Positions 46,501 to 55,201 of a stretch of DNA of 64,000 nt are shown piece after piece (position 1 is the stretch's first letter; each line of letters begins with the position of its first letter). Under the pieces are notes generated by a model. The model was not told the origin of the DNA and searched no databases. It worked only from the letters and a program-made list of their open reading frames with translations. This stretch comes from Methylobacillus methanolivorans (GTDB lineage: Bacteria; Pseudomonadota; Gammaproteobacteria; Burkholderiales; Methylophilaceae). Location: NCBI RefSeq assembly GCF_020531845.1, contig NZ_JAJAVF010000002.1, positions 148,570 to 212,569 of the forward strand, in the 5' to 3' direction. Made by a program: the position numbers and the translations under genes.

Positions 46501-47050
46501 AGAGTATTTTGGCAATCAAGAATACAGCCGACGTATCCAAGTCAAACCCGGTAACCGCATGCCTGGTGTGCCTTTACATAATCTCAACGCTACGCTGAGT
46601 TACATGGTCACACCAAAATGGCAGGTTGGCCTCACCGCTGTAGCGCACTCCTTTGCTTTTGTGCGCGGCAATGAAAACAACAAACACCGGGCCGGTGAAG
46701 TGCTTTATGACTCTGTAGTAGATGATAGCGGCGCCATTATTCAAGTAGTTAGACAGGCTGCAAATAATCCAGGTACTACCCCCGGCTATCTAGTGCTCAA
46801 CCTCCAAACCAGCTATCAACTTAATTCCGAGTGGACTCTAGGTCTGCGGGTCAACAACTTACTGGACAAGGAGTATTTCAGTGCAGGCCGCCTGGGTCGC
46901 AATCCATTCTCTCCTGCTGTCTATGGTGCTATCGGGCCAGATGGATACAACCATAATTCCAATGACTGGCTGATGACGAATTTTCTGGCGCCGGGTGCGC
47001 CAAGAGCGGCATGGATTAGTTTGAGTTATTCGTTTGACCCTAGAAAATAG
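43511..47050 (+). CDS. STN-domain TonB-dependent receptor (FecA-type), oversized
   Basis: This 1179-residue outer-membrane receptor has a signal peptide (about 1-36), then an STN signalling domain (IPAGDLSDTLPGYAAQSGVLLGFD ... GTGLEAV). A TonB-box/plug region (VDAVEVRAKRFYE ... LQSVNVNDYQGNPFQMDVQYRGFT) and a barrel ending SYSFDPRK follow. FecA-type receptors are usually 750-850 residues. The excess lies mainly in an AT-richer block at about residues 430-630, with odd codon use and a DxNxDG calcium-loop-like motif (612-617). The cargo is unknown; as a methylotroph-like genome, iron, copper or lanthanide chelates are candidates, but this is inference. GGGAGAG precedes the ATG. It is part of the fecI-fecR set. 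Confidence 0.88.
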   Translation: MNYGSYHKRYNQQVRQKSAMALTISLMLWGSSLANAAELNKHIPQKIYDIPAGDLSDTLPGYAAQSGVLLGFDPRLTQGKRSPVLRGPYTIKEGFDAILKGTGLEAVQDKDGRYQLQNAIPKVEDKLPGEKSAIDFQHVDAVEVRAKRFYEIGPLGGTGLTKEQIPGNVQSLTAKDIKEAHSLSLTDLMNSRLQSVNVNDYQGNPFQMDVQYRGFTAGPQIGTPQGLSAFIDGIRINEPFGDVVNWDMIPMNALASFDVFPGSNPIFGLGTLGGALSMKTKDGFNNTKIDAEILTGSFGRRQLQAEGGWNNGTIAGFAAANIFLEDGWRDNSPSRVNQVFAKGSYRGDKLDLNLSTLVAWNDLTGNGMMPNEMYKQDRNGVFTSPDTTDNRLLQFQLSGSYFVNDNLSITGQVYRRNSKRKQRGADVYTEFENQYVKRNLADGEVYTCLFNSTNKYGLPNYYIVAAPNGTWTLTTPFVNNVRQNGIDYALAQLPAGSFNADLPEDFAAFAKLQLESTKNFQQTAILTAQGDPSANIAPPPPQPWTNNQAEYNYRVAQNLVGIARNGFNFSRALTAGTQFYWWEEGQNGNPNTKYVMIIDPNSVVNGSTCQGDINNDGLKVPGPNGGWLTVDGAAYNNGTGTGVVEGTPTAVITDTQIDQVTDGASLQLNWNYEKHKFMVGASVDMPWAKYKSGQRFGMFDAEREGYLAPDEIRDQYAAADQEISNSNFKGRQVTKSIYASETWSPIETLNITGALRYNDTKGKNKIASRTHGSFVANLAQLENFPNYYDVCVNGVCPTTGYTIPDVSKLLNAAEKEKFSYYSLNPSLGATWQATPDLNIYGSVSQGTRVPSVVELGCAFDRTPIPHYNSSGQIDYTIPRSLAENRACSLPTTLSGDPYLPQIKATTWDFGMRGRFNDHLEWNLGVYRTDLRDDIYMIGYPGNRNFFDTIGDTRRQGLEAGITAAFEKWRLRLNYALTEATFQDKFWMPANDNTSSVEEYFGNQEYSRRIQVKPGNRMPGVPLHNLNATLSYMVTPKWQVGLTAVAHSFAFVRGNENNKHRAGEVLYDSVVDDSGAIIQVVRQAANNPGTTPGYLVLNLQTSYQLNSEWTLGLRVNNLLDKEYFSAGRLGRNPFSPAVYGAIGPDGYNHNSNDWLMTNFLAPGAPRAAWISLSYSFDPRK

Positions 47051-47060
47051 ACGTGAATTC

Positions 47061-47213
47061 ATGCGATTACTCACCAAGTGTTTCGTTGAAGTTAAGCGGT
47101 GCTGTTTAGGCCTGTTTACCCATGAGTATTGGCTACTCATCCTGCCCGGCATGTTCTTCCTCCTTCTGCTATGGGAGTTGAGCATGTTGTGGCTGGTCGT
47201 AGTGGGAGGCTGA
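47061..47213 (+). CDS. Candidate 50-residue hydrophobic small protein
   Basis: The ATG at 47061 opens a 50-codon frame ending TGA at 47211-47213, ten bases after the receptor stop. The protein has a basic, Cys-containing start (MRLLTKCFVEVKRCCLG), then a strongly hydrophobic stretch of about 27 residues (WLLILPGMFFLLLLWEL ... LWLVVVGG), so a single-pass membrane peptide is plausible. There is no good ribosome site, so it may be spurious or coupled to the receptor. It resembles no family I know. Confidence 0.35.
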   Translation: MRLLTKCFVEVKRCCLGLFTHEYWLLILPGMFFLLLLWELSMLWLVVVGG

Positions 47214-47291
47214 TTTTCCTTAATCCTCAAAGCGGTATCGCTGGGCAGAATCTGGTAAAATTCAGGTTTTGCCAACACTTTGAATTTCTTC

Positions 47292-50200
47292 ATGTCCAGC
47301 CCAATGATCAGTCTTCGTGGCAGTGCCGCTTTATCCCCTTTCCGTATTGAGAAAATCCTGGTTGCGCTCAAGGGCGCCGCGCCGCGTATTACGCATTTGT
47401 ATGCGGAGTTCTGGCATTTTGCTTGGTCTGCGCAGCCATTGAGTGATGCGCAGCAGGGTGTTCTGAAGCAGATTCTTACATATGGGCCGCGCTTGAGCGA
47501 GAAGTCTCCGGCTGGTGAGTTATTCCTGGTGGTGCCGCGTCCTGGCACGATTTCGCCGTGGTCTTCGCGGGCAACAGATATTGCGCGGCACTGTGGTATT
47601 GAGGCTATTCAGCGCCTTGAGCGTGGCATTGCCTTTTATGCGGCGACTGCTGATGGCAGCCCGCTGACGGACGCTGAGAGGTTGGCGCTGCGCCCCTTGA
47701 TTCATGACCGCATGACAGAAGCGGTGTTTGCTGATTTGCAAGATGCACAAAAGCTTTATCACACCGCTGAGCCTGCACCTTTGTCTACAGTGGATATCCT
47801 GGCTGGTGGCAAGGCGGCCCTGGATGCTGCTAATGCCGATATGGGTCTGGCGCTCTCGCCTGATGAAGTAGATTACCTGGTGGAGAATTTCCAGCGCATG
47901 GGCCGCAACCCGACCGATGTTGAGCTGATGATGTTTGCCCAGGCCAACTCTGAGCACTGTAGGCACAAGATTTTCAATGCGGATTGGGTGATTGATGGCG
48001 TCGCCCAGGCGCAATCCCTGTTTGGCATGATCCGCAACACGCACAAGCTCAACCCCGGAAAAACGGTAGTGGCTTATGCTGATAATGCGTCTATCGTTGA
48101 AGGTAGCAAGACCAAGCGTTTTTACCCGCAGGCCGATGGTCAATATGGTTTTGTGGAGGAAGATATGCACTTCCTCATGAAGGTGGAAACGCATAACCAT
48201 CCAACGGCGATTTCTCCTTTTGCTGGTGCAGCGACAGGGGCTGGTGGTGAAATCCGCGATGAAGGCGCGACAGGCTCTGGTTCCAAGCCCAAGGCTGGCC
48301 TGACTGGTTTTTCTGTCTCTAACCTCAATATTCCTGGGTTCAAGCAGCCTTGGGAGCAAGATCATGGCAAGCCTGCGCGCATTGCTTCGCCATTGCAGAT
48401 CATGGTCGATGGCCCGTTGGGTGGTGCTGCTTACAACAATGAATTTGGCCGCCCGAATATTGCGGGGTATTTCCGTACGCTGGAAATTGAAGCTGCGGAT
48501 GAAATCCGTGGTTATCATAAGCCCATCATGCTGGCTGGCGGCGTGGGCAATATTTCCGCCAAGCATTCCAAAAAGCACCCTATTCCGCCTGGTGCAGCCT
48601 TGATCCAGCTGGGTGGCCCAGCCATGCTGATTGGTTTGGGTGGCGGTGCGGCTTCCAGTATGGATACGGGTGCGAATACCGAAAACCTGGATTTTGATTC
48701 TGTGCAGCGTGGCAACCCCGAGTTGGAGCGCCGTGCGCAAGAGGTGATTGACCGTTGCTGGCAATTGGGTGACAAGAACCCGATTCTAAGTATTCACGAT
48801 GTAGGGGCTGGTGGCATTTCCAACGCTTTCCCCGAGCTGGTCAATGATGCTGGCGTAGGCGCCAAGTTCCAGTTGCGCGATGTGCATAACGAGGAGCCAG
48901 GCATGGCCCCGCGCGAAATCTGGAGTAACGAGGCACAAGAACGCTACGTGATGGCAGTGCGCAAGGAAGACTTACCTTTGTTTGCTGAAATCTGTGAGCG
49001 CGAGCGCTGCCCGTTTGCCGTGGTGGGTGAAGCGACTGAAGAAAGGCATCTGACCGTTGCCGATAGCCACTTTGATAACAATCCGGTGGATATGGATCTT
49101 TCCGTGCTGTTGGGCAAGCCGCCCAAGATGACGCGTGATGTGAAGCATGTGACACGTGAATTACCCGTGTTTGACCATGCGGCGATTGATCTCAAGCAGG
49201 CAGCAGAGCGCGTGTTGCGCTTGCCTGGTGTCGCAGACAAGACTTTCCTCATTACCATTGGTGACCGCAGCGTGACTGGCCTGATCGCACGTGACCAGAT
49301 GGTAGGCCCATGGCAAGTGCCGGTGGCCGATGTTGCCGTGACACTGGCAGGTTTTGAAACTTATCGTGGCGAAGCGTTTGCGATTGGCGAGAAAGCGCCG
49401 TTGGCACTGATTGATGGCCCAGCATCTGGCCGCATGGCGATTGGTGAATCCATCACCAATATCGCTGCCAGCCTCATTGATGACATCGCCGAGCTGAAGC
49501 TTTCTGCCAACTGGATGGCCCCAGCCGGGCATCCGGGTGAGGATGCGGCATTGTTTGATACCGTCAAGGCAGTGGGGATGGAGTTGTGTCCTGCGCTGGG
49601 TATTAGCATCCCGGTGGGCAAGGATTCAATGTCCATGAAGACTGTCTGGGAAGAGGGCGGCGAGAAAAAAGCCGTGACTTCGCCGATTTCCCTGGTGGTG
49701 ACTGCCTTTGCACCGACGCCAGATGCACGCAAAACCCTGACACCACAGTTGCGCACTGATCTGGGTGATACCAAGTTATTGCTGATCGACCTGGGCGCAG
49801 GCAAGAACCGCATGGGTGGCTCCGCGCTAGCACAAGTGTATGGCGCGGTTGGTAATGTCGCACCAGATGTGGATGACGCTGCTAGCCTCAAGGCTTTCTT
49901 TGATGCTGTGCAAAAGCTCAATCGTGAAGGCAAACTGCTGGCCTATCATGACCGTTCCGACGGTGGCTTGTTCTCTACCGTGGTGGAAATGGCGTTTGCC
50001 GGGCGTTGCGGCCTGGATATTGATATCACCAGCCTGGGCGAAGATGCCGTGGCTGCACTTTACAACGAGGAGCTGGGCGCGGTGTTACAAGTGCGTGCTG
50101 CTGAAGCCGATGCGATTGTGGCCGAGCTCAAGCCGCAGTTGCCTGGCCTGGTGCACGTGATCGGCACACCCGCGACACATGGCAATATCCGCATCCACCA

Positions 50201-51185
50201 GGATGGCCGTGTGGTATTTACCGAAAGTCGTGTTGCCCTGCATCGTGCCTGGTCTGAAACGACTTACCAAATGCAGAAGCTGCGGGATAACCCGCAATGT
50301 GCACAGCAGGAATATGACCGGATCCTTGATGAAAAGGATGCAGGCCTGCATGCCAAGCTGAGTTTTGACCCAGCTGACAACATCGCAGCCCCCTATATTG
50401 CCAGTGGTGCCAAGCCCAAGATGGCGATCCTGCGCGAGCAGGGCGTCAATGGGCAGGTGGAGATGGCGGCGGCATTCGACCGCGCTGGTTTCCAGGCGCA
50501 CGACGTGCATATGAGCGACATCATCAGCGGCCGTGTCAGCCTCAAGGATTTTGCTGGTTTCGTGGCTTGTGGTGGCTTCTCGTATGGCGATGTACTGGGT
50601 GCGGGCGAAGGTTGGGCCAAGTCTATCCTGTTCAACCCGCGTGCGCGTGAGGAGTTCTCTGCATTCTTCCAGCGTCAGGATTCCTTTGCCTTGGGTATCT
50701 GTAATGGTTGCCAGATGATGAGCAACCTGCACAGTATTATCCCTGGTGCTGAAAACTGGCCGCACTTTGTGCGCAATCGTTCCGAACAGTTTGAAGCACG
50801 CGTGGCGATGGTGGAGGTGCTGGAGTCGCCCTCCCTGTTCTTCAATGGCATGGCAGGAAGCCGCATGCCGATTGCCGTGGCGCATGGTGAAGGCTATGCC
50901 GAGTTTGCCGATGTGGCGACCCAGCAGCGTGCTCAAGCCGCAGGTCTGGTGACGCTGCGCTATGTTGATAATAGTGGTGTTCCTACCGAGATTTATCCGT
51001 TCAACCCGAATGGTTCGCCACAAGGGATTACCGGTCTGACTACCGCTGATGGACGTTTCAGTATTATGATGCCTCATCCGGAGCGTGTATTCCGCGCTGT
51101 GCAGCATTCATGGCACCCTGATGCTTGGGGTGAGGATGGGCCGTGGATTCGTATGTTCCGCAATGCTAGGAAGTTTATCGGCTAA
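47292..51185 (+). CDS. purL: Phosphoribosylformylglycinamidine synthase
   Basis: This protein of about 1297 residues is the fused FGAM synthase, which uses ATP and glutamine in purine synthesis. The N-terminal [14 protein letters not shown] aligns with the family, so I use ATG 47292 (47304 is an alternative). The central AIRS-like domains carry [15 protein letters not shown] and [15 protein letters not shown]. The C-terminal glutaminase has the nucleophile Cys in [11 protein letters not shown] and the His/Glu pair in MPHPERV. Length matches E. coli PurL (1295). The gene is monocistronic; no PurR-like box was identified. Confidence 0.98.
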   Translation: MSSPMISLRGSAALSPFRIEKILVALKGAAPRITHLYAEFWHFAWSAQPLSDAQQGVLKQILTYGPRLSEKSPAGELFLVVPRPGTISPWSSRATDIARHCGIEAIQRLERGIAFYAATADGSPLTDAERLALRPLIHDRMTEAVFADLQDAQKLYHTAEPAPLSTVDILAGGKAALDAANADMGLALSPDEVDYLVENFQRMGRNPTDVELMMFAQANSEHCRHKIFNADWVIDGVAQAQSLFGMIRNTHKLNPGKTVVAYADNASIVEGSKTKRFYPQADGQYGFVEEDMHFLMKVETHNHPTAISPFAGAATGAGGEIRDEGATGSGSKPKAGLTGFSVSNLNIPGFKQPWEQDHGKPARIASPLQIMVDGPLGGAAYNNEFGRPNIAGYFRTLEIEAADEIRGYHKPIMLAGGVGNISAKHSKKHPIPPGAALIQLGGPAMLIGLGGGAASSMDTGANTENLDFDSVQRGNPELERRAQEVIDRCWQLGDKNPILSIHDVGAGGISNAFPELVNDAGVGAKFQLRDVHNEEPGMAPREIWSNEAQERYVMAVRKEDLPLFAEICERERCPFAVVGEATEERHLTVADSHFDNNPVDMDLSVLLGKPPKMTRDVKHVTRELPVFDHAAIDLKQAAERVLRLPGVADKTFLITIGDRSVTGLIARDQMVGPWQVPVADVAVTLAGFETYRGEAFAIGEKAPLALIDGPASGRMAIGESITNIAASLIDDIAELKLSANWMAPAGHPGEDAALFDTVKAVGMELCPALGISIPVGKDSMSMKTVWEEGGEKKAVTSPISLVVTAFAPTPDARKTLTPQLRTDLGDTKLLLIDLGAGKNRMGGSALAQVYGAVGNVAPDVDDAASLKAFFDAVQKLNREGKLLAYHDRSDGGLFSTVVEMAFAGRCGLDIDITSLGEDAVAALYNEELGAVLQVRAAEADAIVAELKPQLPGLVHVIGTPATHGNIRIHQDGRVVFTESRVALHRAWSETTYQMQKLRDNPQCAQQEYDRILDEKDAGLHAKLSFDPADNIAAPYIASGAKPKMAILREQGVNGQVEMAAAFDRAGFQAHDVHMSDIISGRVSLKDFAGFVACGGFSYGDVLGAGEGWAKSILFNPRAREEFSAFFQRQDSFALGICNGCQMMSNLHSIIPGAENWPHFVRNRSEQFEARVAMVEVLESPSLFFNGMAGSRMPIAVAHGEGYAEFADVATQQRAQAAGLVTLRYVDNSGVPTEIYPFNPNGSPQGITGLTTADGRFSIMMPHPERVFRAVQHSWHPDAWGEDGPWIRMFRNARKFIG

Positions 51186-51311
51186 GCGGTCAACAGCGAA
51201 CGCAAGATGTGCGTTGGGTTGAACAGGATGCAGCGTTATAGCTGTATTCCTGACAGCTCTCACAATAATAAGCACACTTGAAATTAATGATGATTACTAT
51301 GGAGAAGTAGC

Positions 51312-51791
51312 ATGAAAAAGATGTTGAAAGTCATCCTGGCAACATTGGTGTTGGGTTGGGCAGTGGTTTCTCACGCCGAGGATCCACAGGTGGAATATAC
51401 CGATGCCATTGGCAAGGGTGACATGAAGGTGGTGAAGAAATATTTTAATAATCCTTACACGGTCAATGAGTTATTCTTCGCCTGGACCGGCCTGGAAATC
51501 GCCGCCAACAAGGGCCAATTAAAAACGGTCAAGTTCTTTGTCGAAAATGGTGCTGATGTGAACTACAAGCACCCGATCACCAAGATGACAGCTCTGCACT
51601 TGGCGGCCTATCAAGGTAACAAGGATGTGGTGAAGTACTTGATCGATCATGGTGCCGATGTCAACGCTAAGTTGCGTGGCAATGTTTCCATCATCCGCGC
51701 CCTGAAGGATGAGGGCCGTACTGATATGGTTGAGTTTCTCGAGGCTGCTGGTGCCAAGAATGATGGCTGCCAGGAAGAGAAGTGCCACTGA
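51312..51791 (+). CDS. Exported ankyrin-repeat protein
   Basis: This 159-residue protein has a signal peptide (MKKMLKVILATLVLGWAVVSHA), then about three ankyrin-type repeats (TGLEIAANKGQLKTVKFFVEN, TALHLAAYQGNKDVVKYLID, IIRALKDEGRTDMVEFLEAAG). The C-terminus has two Cys (DGCQEEKC). Periplasmic ankyrin proteins of this size sometimes associate with catalase or contact-dependent systems, but no such partner is adjacent. It follows purL by about 125 bases and has its own terminator-like hairpins after it. Binding partner unknown. Confidence 0.85.
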   Translation: MKKMLKVILATLVLGWAVVSHAEDPQVEYTDAIGKGDMKVVKKYFNNPYTVNELFFAWTGLEIAANKGQLKTVKFFVENGADVNYKHPITKMTALHLAAYQGNKDVVKYLIDHGADVNAKLRGNVSIIRALKDEGRTDMVEFLEAAGAKNDGCQEEKCH

Positions 51792-51855
51792 TATAGCGTC
51801 ATGCCACCATAGCAAAGCCATGTCAGGCATGGCCTTGTTGTGGATGTGATCAATC

Positions 51856-51883
51856 AAATGCCGGACATGTTCCGGCATTTTTC
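51856..51883 (+). terminator. Rho-independent terminator after the ankyrin gene
   Basis: The arms aaatgccgga (51856-51865) and tccggcattt (51871-51880) have a 5-base loop, followed by T bases. A further short hairpin (agccatg/catggct-like) lies at about 51818-51836. Confidence 0.75.
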
Positions 51884-51961
51884 ATGGTGGGGCGGGAACC
51901 TAAGCTTGGCCACAAGTTCGTAATCCTTGTTGATCACAGTTGTGCAGATATGGGGGATAGA

Positions 51962-53173
51962 GTGAAAAAATCGTTCATCAACGGATTACCAGTACTAGCG
52001 GCCACTGCGGCTTTGATGGCATGTACCACTGTGGCTGCGGTGAGTAAAACACCTGACGACATTGCCGCTAGCCTGACTTTACCGCCAGGGTTCAAGATCA
52101 CGACTTTTGCCAAGCTCAACCCGGCCAAGGGTGATTATTTTCGTGGGCCACGTTTTATGGCGTTCGGGCCGGATGGCCATCTTTATTTGGCCAGCAGTGT
52201 GGATAACACCGTGTATATGCTGCCAGACCGCAACCGTGACGGTGTGGCCGATGATGTAGTGCCAGTGGTGGAAGGCTTGAATGCACCGAATAGCCTGGTG
52301 TTTGTTGGCAATACTATGTTGGTGGCGAATCAGGATGGGGTGATGCGGGTGGAGCGGGCGCAAGATAGTAAGCAAGCTGCTGCCAAGCTGATACCCTTTA
52401 TTAGCCATCTACCCAGCGGTGGTCACACGCTCAAGACGATCAAGCTGGGGCCGGACAATCACCTCTATATGAATGTTGGTTCCAGCTGCAATGTCTGCGT
52501 GGAGCAAGATCCACAGCGGGCTACCATATTGCGCTATACGTTGGATGGCAAGCCTGCTGGTGCGCCGGATGGTAGCGTGAGCGGCGCCAGGAGTGCAGTG
52601 TGGGCCAGTGGCTTACGTAATTCGCAGGGGTTTGCCTGGCAGCCCGGCACTGGTGATTTCTATGCTACCAACAACGGTGCGGATATGCGCTCTGAAACCA
52701 AGGGCGGGGCCATGAACGATGAGCTGCCACCCGAGCATATCAACAAGATTGAGCCGGGCAAGCATTATGGCTGGCCGCATTGCTGGGGCAACCGTTTCAC
52801 AGACCCCAACTTCCCTGGCAAGCCTGGTTTCTGCGATAACATGCAGCCGCCGGCCATTACCTTGCGTGCGCATTCCACACCGATAGGCATTACTTTTCTT
52901 GACCAGGCCAAATTCCCCACTGAATACAAGCAGGATGCGATTGTTGCCCTGCATGGCTCCTGGAATAGGGTGGAGCCTTATGGCTACAAACTGGTGCGTA
53001 TCCGCTTTAAGGAGAATAAACCGGTGGCAGTGGAAGATTTTGTGACTGGTTGGCAAACAAAGAACAGTGCCTGGGGTCGCCCCGTCGATGTGATCGTAGG
53101 GCCAGATGGAGCGCTATATGTCTCGGATGACAGAGCGGGTTTGGTGTATCGTATCAGCTATAACAAGCAATAA
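51962..53173 (+). CDS. Exported PQQ/sorbosone-dehydrogenase-like beta-propeller protein
   Basis: The protein is 403 residues from GTG 51962, which has GGGGG upstream; the longer frame to 51884 lacks a signal-like start. A signal peptide with a lipobox-like LMAC near residue 20 is followed by a six-bladed propeller of the GDH/sorbosone (PQQ-dependent sugar dehydrogenase) superfamily. Its motifs include GPRFMAFGPDGHLYLASS, ASGLRNSQGFAWQPGTG and NNGADMRSE, and the metal/cofactor-like PEHINKIEPGKHYGWPHCWG. A CxxC-like pair (CNVC) is present. Whether it binds PQQ or is a lactonase-like scaffold is open. An exported unknown gene follows 19 bases later. Confidence 0.8.
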   Translation: MKKSFINGLPVLAATAALMACTTVAAVSKTPDDIAASLTLPPGFKITTFAKLNPAKGDYFRGPRFMAFGPDGHLYLASSVDNTVYMLPDRNRDGVADDVVPVVEGLNAPNSLVFVGNTMLVANQDGVMRVERAQDSKQAAAKLIPFISHLPSGGHTLKTIKLGPDNHLYMNVGSSCNVCVEQDPQRATILRYTLDGKPAGAPDGSVSGARSAVWASGLRNSQGFAWQPGTGDFYATNNGADMRSETKGGAMNDELPPEHINKIEPGKHYGWPHCWGNRFTDPNFPGKPGFCDNMQPPAITLRAHSTPIGITFLDQAKFPTEYKQDAIVALHGSWNRVEPYGYKLVRIRFKENKPVAVEDFVTGWQTKNSAWGRPVDVIVGPDGALYVSDDRAGLVYRISYNKQ

Positions 53174-53192
53174 ACGTGTGAGGAGCAATGTA

Positions 53193-53762
53193 ATGAGAAA
53201 AAGTGTTCTGGGCTTGGCAACCTTGTTGTTGGCATCTGGTATTGCCCATGCCGAGGCGCCGCAACCTAGCAGCAAAGTCGTGGTATACATCAGCCCGTAT
53301 GAATATACCAATGAGATCAAGCTCTGGCATTTCATGAAGGACTATTGGTTTGCACAGGGGCCGCTCATTGAGCCAGTGCTGACGAAAACGCTCAGTGCCA
53401 AGCTTGGTGAAACAGTCATGTGTGACGCTGGCGTGACAGGCAATGTGTTGCTCTGGGTCAAGCCCAAGATGTTCTATAACCCGCATATGCGTAACTTCTA
53501 CGGCACTATCAACGCTACCGTCTACACTGGCAGTGGCAAGGCAATTGCCAGCTACACCGGGGAGTCGCGCTATAGCGGTGATCTGGACATTTTGCCTGGC
53601 AAAGCGGTGCAAGCTACGTATGACCTCGCCATCCAGCAGGTGGCAGATAAAATCAATGCCGACCCTGTCATCAAGAAGCTCATTAGCGATGGCATTGCCA
53701 GCAATCAGTCTTATACCCCCTGCGCGATGATTGCCTTGCTGCCGGGCCTGAAAAAGCCCTGA
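53193..53762 (+). CDS. Exported protein of unknown function
   Basis: This 189-residue protein has AGGAG seven bases before ATG 53193 and a signal peptide (MRKSVLGLATLLLASGIAHA). The mature part is predicted beta-rich with ISPYEYTNEIKLW and GTINATVYTGSGKAIASY. Two Cys (MCDAG and YTPCAM) could form a disulfide. It lies directly after the propeller gene and before the MFS gene, so it may share an export or solute pathway, but I recognise no family. A 12-bp inverted repeat 18 bases past the stop may end the transcript. Confidence 0.7.
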   Translation: MRKSVLGLATLLLASGIAHAEAPQPSSKVVVYISPYEYTNEIKLWHFMKDYWFAQGPLIEPVLTKTLSAKLGETVMCDAGVTGNVLLWVKPKMFYNPHMRNFYGTINATVYTGSGKAIASYTGESRYSGDLDILPGKAVQATYDLAIQQVADKINADPVIKKLISDGIASNQSYTPCAMIALLPGLKKP

Positions 53763-53779
53763 TTTTTCATGACTTCCAA

Positions 53780-53822
53780 CGTCATCTTGCGCGAAGCTTG
53801 TATTGCTTTACGCAAGATGACG
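53780..53822. repeat. 12-bp perfect inverted repeat
   Basis: The arms cgtcatcttgcg (53780-53791) and cgcaagatgacg (53811-53822) are separated by 19 bases. It sits between two co-directional genes. No T run follows, so it could be a rho-dependent terminator hairpin or a regulator site. Confidence 0.5.
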
Positions 53823-53888
53823 TATGGTGAGTGAATCGCCACCAGACTATATTGATCTCATCCTTTCTGGTATGAGCGTCGTCTGGTT

Positions 53889-55100
53889 ATGTCCATATCC
53901 TCTGCTGCTTCCTCTCTAGCCTCGACGAGGCCAGTTGCTTCCCGCGTTCCCGTGACTTTTGTGATAGTGGCGATTATTCTGGTGGCGGTTGCCTTACGCC
54001 CTGGGATCGTCTCCATGGGCCCACTGCTGCCCGACATCATTGATGAGTTTCAGCTATCGCACACTGTGGCATCCTTATTAACGGCGATTCCTGATGTATT
54101 AATGGGATTGTTGGCTTTGCCTACGCCATGGCTGGCAAGGCGTTATGGCCGCAATCCGGTGCTGCTTGCGGCATTGCTGCTACTTTGTGTGGCGATTGCT
54201 GCGCGTGCTTTTGCCTACAACGTCGAGATGTTGCTGTTAACCACGGCTGGTGTGGGCGCGGGGATCGCGATAGCAGGCGCCTTGATTGCGGGCTATATAA
54301 AGGGGAATTTCCCGCATAAGGCGGCCATGGTCATGGGTATTTACGCTACCGCGCTTTCTTTTGGCAGCACGGTATCTGCGGCGATTTCTGGCCCTGTTGC
54401 CATGCATGCTGACACTGGCTGGCGCATGGGAGCTGGCATGTGGAGTGTATGTGCCGTTATTGGCCTCCTTTGCTGGCTAGGTATAGCCAGGTTGGAGAAA
54501 GGCCGTGTATTGACCGCTGGGCAGCCGAGCGGTTTACCTTGGGGAAATCGCACCGCTTGGCTGGTAGCGTTATTTTTTGCCGCGGATAATTTCCTGTTTT
54601 ATGCCGTCCTTTCCTGGACGGCACCCATGTACATTGAATATGGCGCTACGCCTGCTGTAGCTGGTTTTATCCTGGCAACGTTTACGACGGTCTTTATGGT
54701 GTCCAATCCTATTCTCGGCGCTATCAGCAGATCGGTAGACAGGCGCGGCCTGCTTGCCGCTTGCGCAATTCTGGCAGTGATGGGCTTGTTATTGATGGCG
54801 ATCATGCCTATGTGGTCTCCTTTCATCAGTATTGCCATATGTGCTTTTGGTCTGGGCGGAGCCTTTACCCTGGGCATGACTTTGCCGCTGGATAACACTC
54901 ACAGCGTGGATGAGGCAAATGCCTGGAATGCTTTTGTGCTGACGATCGGTTACTTGATCGCGGCGGTCGGGCCATTATCGGTAGGCTTCCTACACGACAT
55001 GACACAGGATTTTCATCTGGCAAGCTGGTTATTGGTCCTGATGGCGATCATCATGCTGTTGATTACACCGTGGCTAAAGCCTCACCATGCACCATCGTAG
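53889..55100 (+). CDS. MFS transporter (CynX/NimT-like)
   Basis: This 403-residue inner-membrane protein has 12 predicted helices. The first helix carries VALRPGIVSMGPLLPDI, which is characteristic of the CynX/NimT branch (anion or nitroimidazole-type transporters). The ARRYGRNPVL loop between helices 2 and 3 is the MFS motif A variant. Substrates of this branch vary (cyanate, nitroimidazoles, sugars, metabolites), so none is assigned. No strong Shine-Dalgarno precedes ATG 53889. It is flanked by two exported beta-propeller genes. Confidence 0.88.
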   Translation: MSISSAASSLASTRPVASRVPVTFVIVAIILVAVALRPGIVSMGPLLPDIIDEFQLSHTVASLLTAIPDVLMGLLALPTPWLARRYGRNPVLLAALLLLCVAIAARAFAYNVEMLLLTTAGVGAGIAIAGALIAGYIKGNFPHKAAMVMGIYATALSFGSTVSAAISGPVAMHADTGWRMGAGMWSVCAVIGLLCWLGIARLEKGRVLTAGQPSGLPWGNRTAWLVALFFAADNFLFYAVLSWTAPMYIEYGATPAVAGFILATFTTVFMVSNPILGAISRSVDRRGLLAACAILAVMGLLLMAIMPMWSPFISIAICAFGLGGAFTLGMTLPLDNTHSVDEANAWNAFVLTIGYLIAAVGPLSVGFLHDMTQDFHLASWLLVLMAIIMLLITPWLKPHHAPS

Positions 55101-55201
55101 CTAGTTCATGCGGTTGAGTTCGCTCGCATTCAACCGCATAATCCATGACATGGCGTGATCTCACATGCCAAGATAATCATCTGATGGATGTGGAGGAGTG
55201 T

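Noticed and set aside
47520..48764. 414-codon open frame on the minus strand
   Set aside because: It lies wholly inside purL on the opposite strand, with a composition expected of an antisense shadow and no ribosome site or domain.
50085..51107. 340-codon minus-strand frame
   Set aside because: Antisense to the purL glutaminase domain; shadow of a GC-rich real gene.
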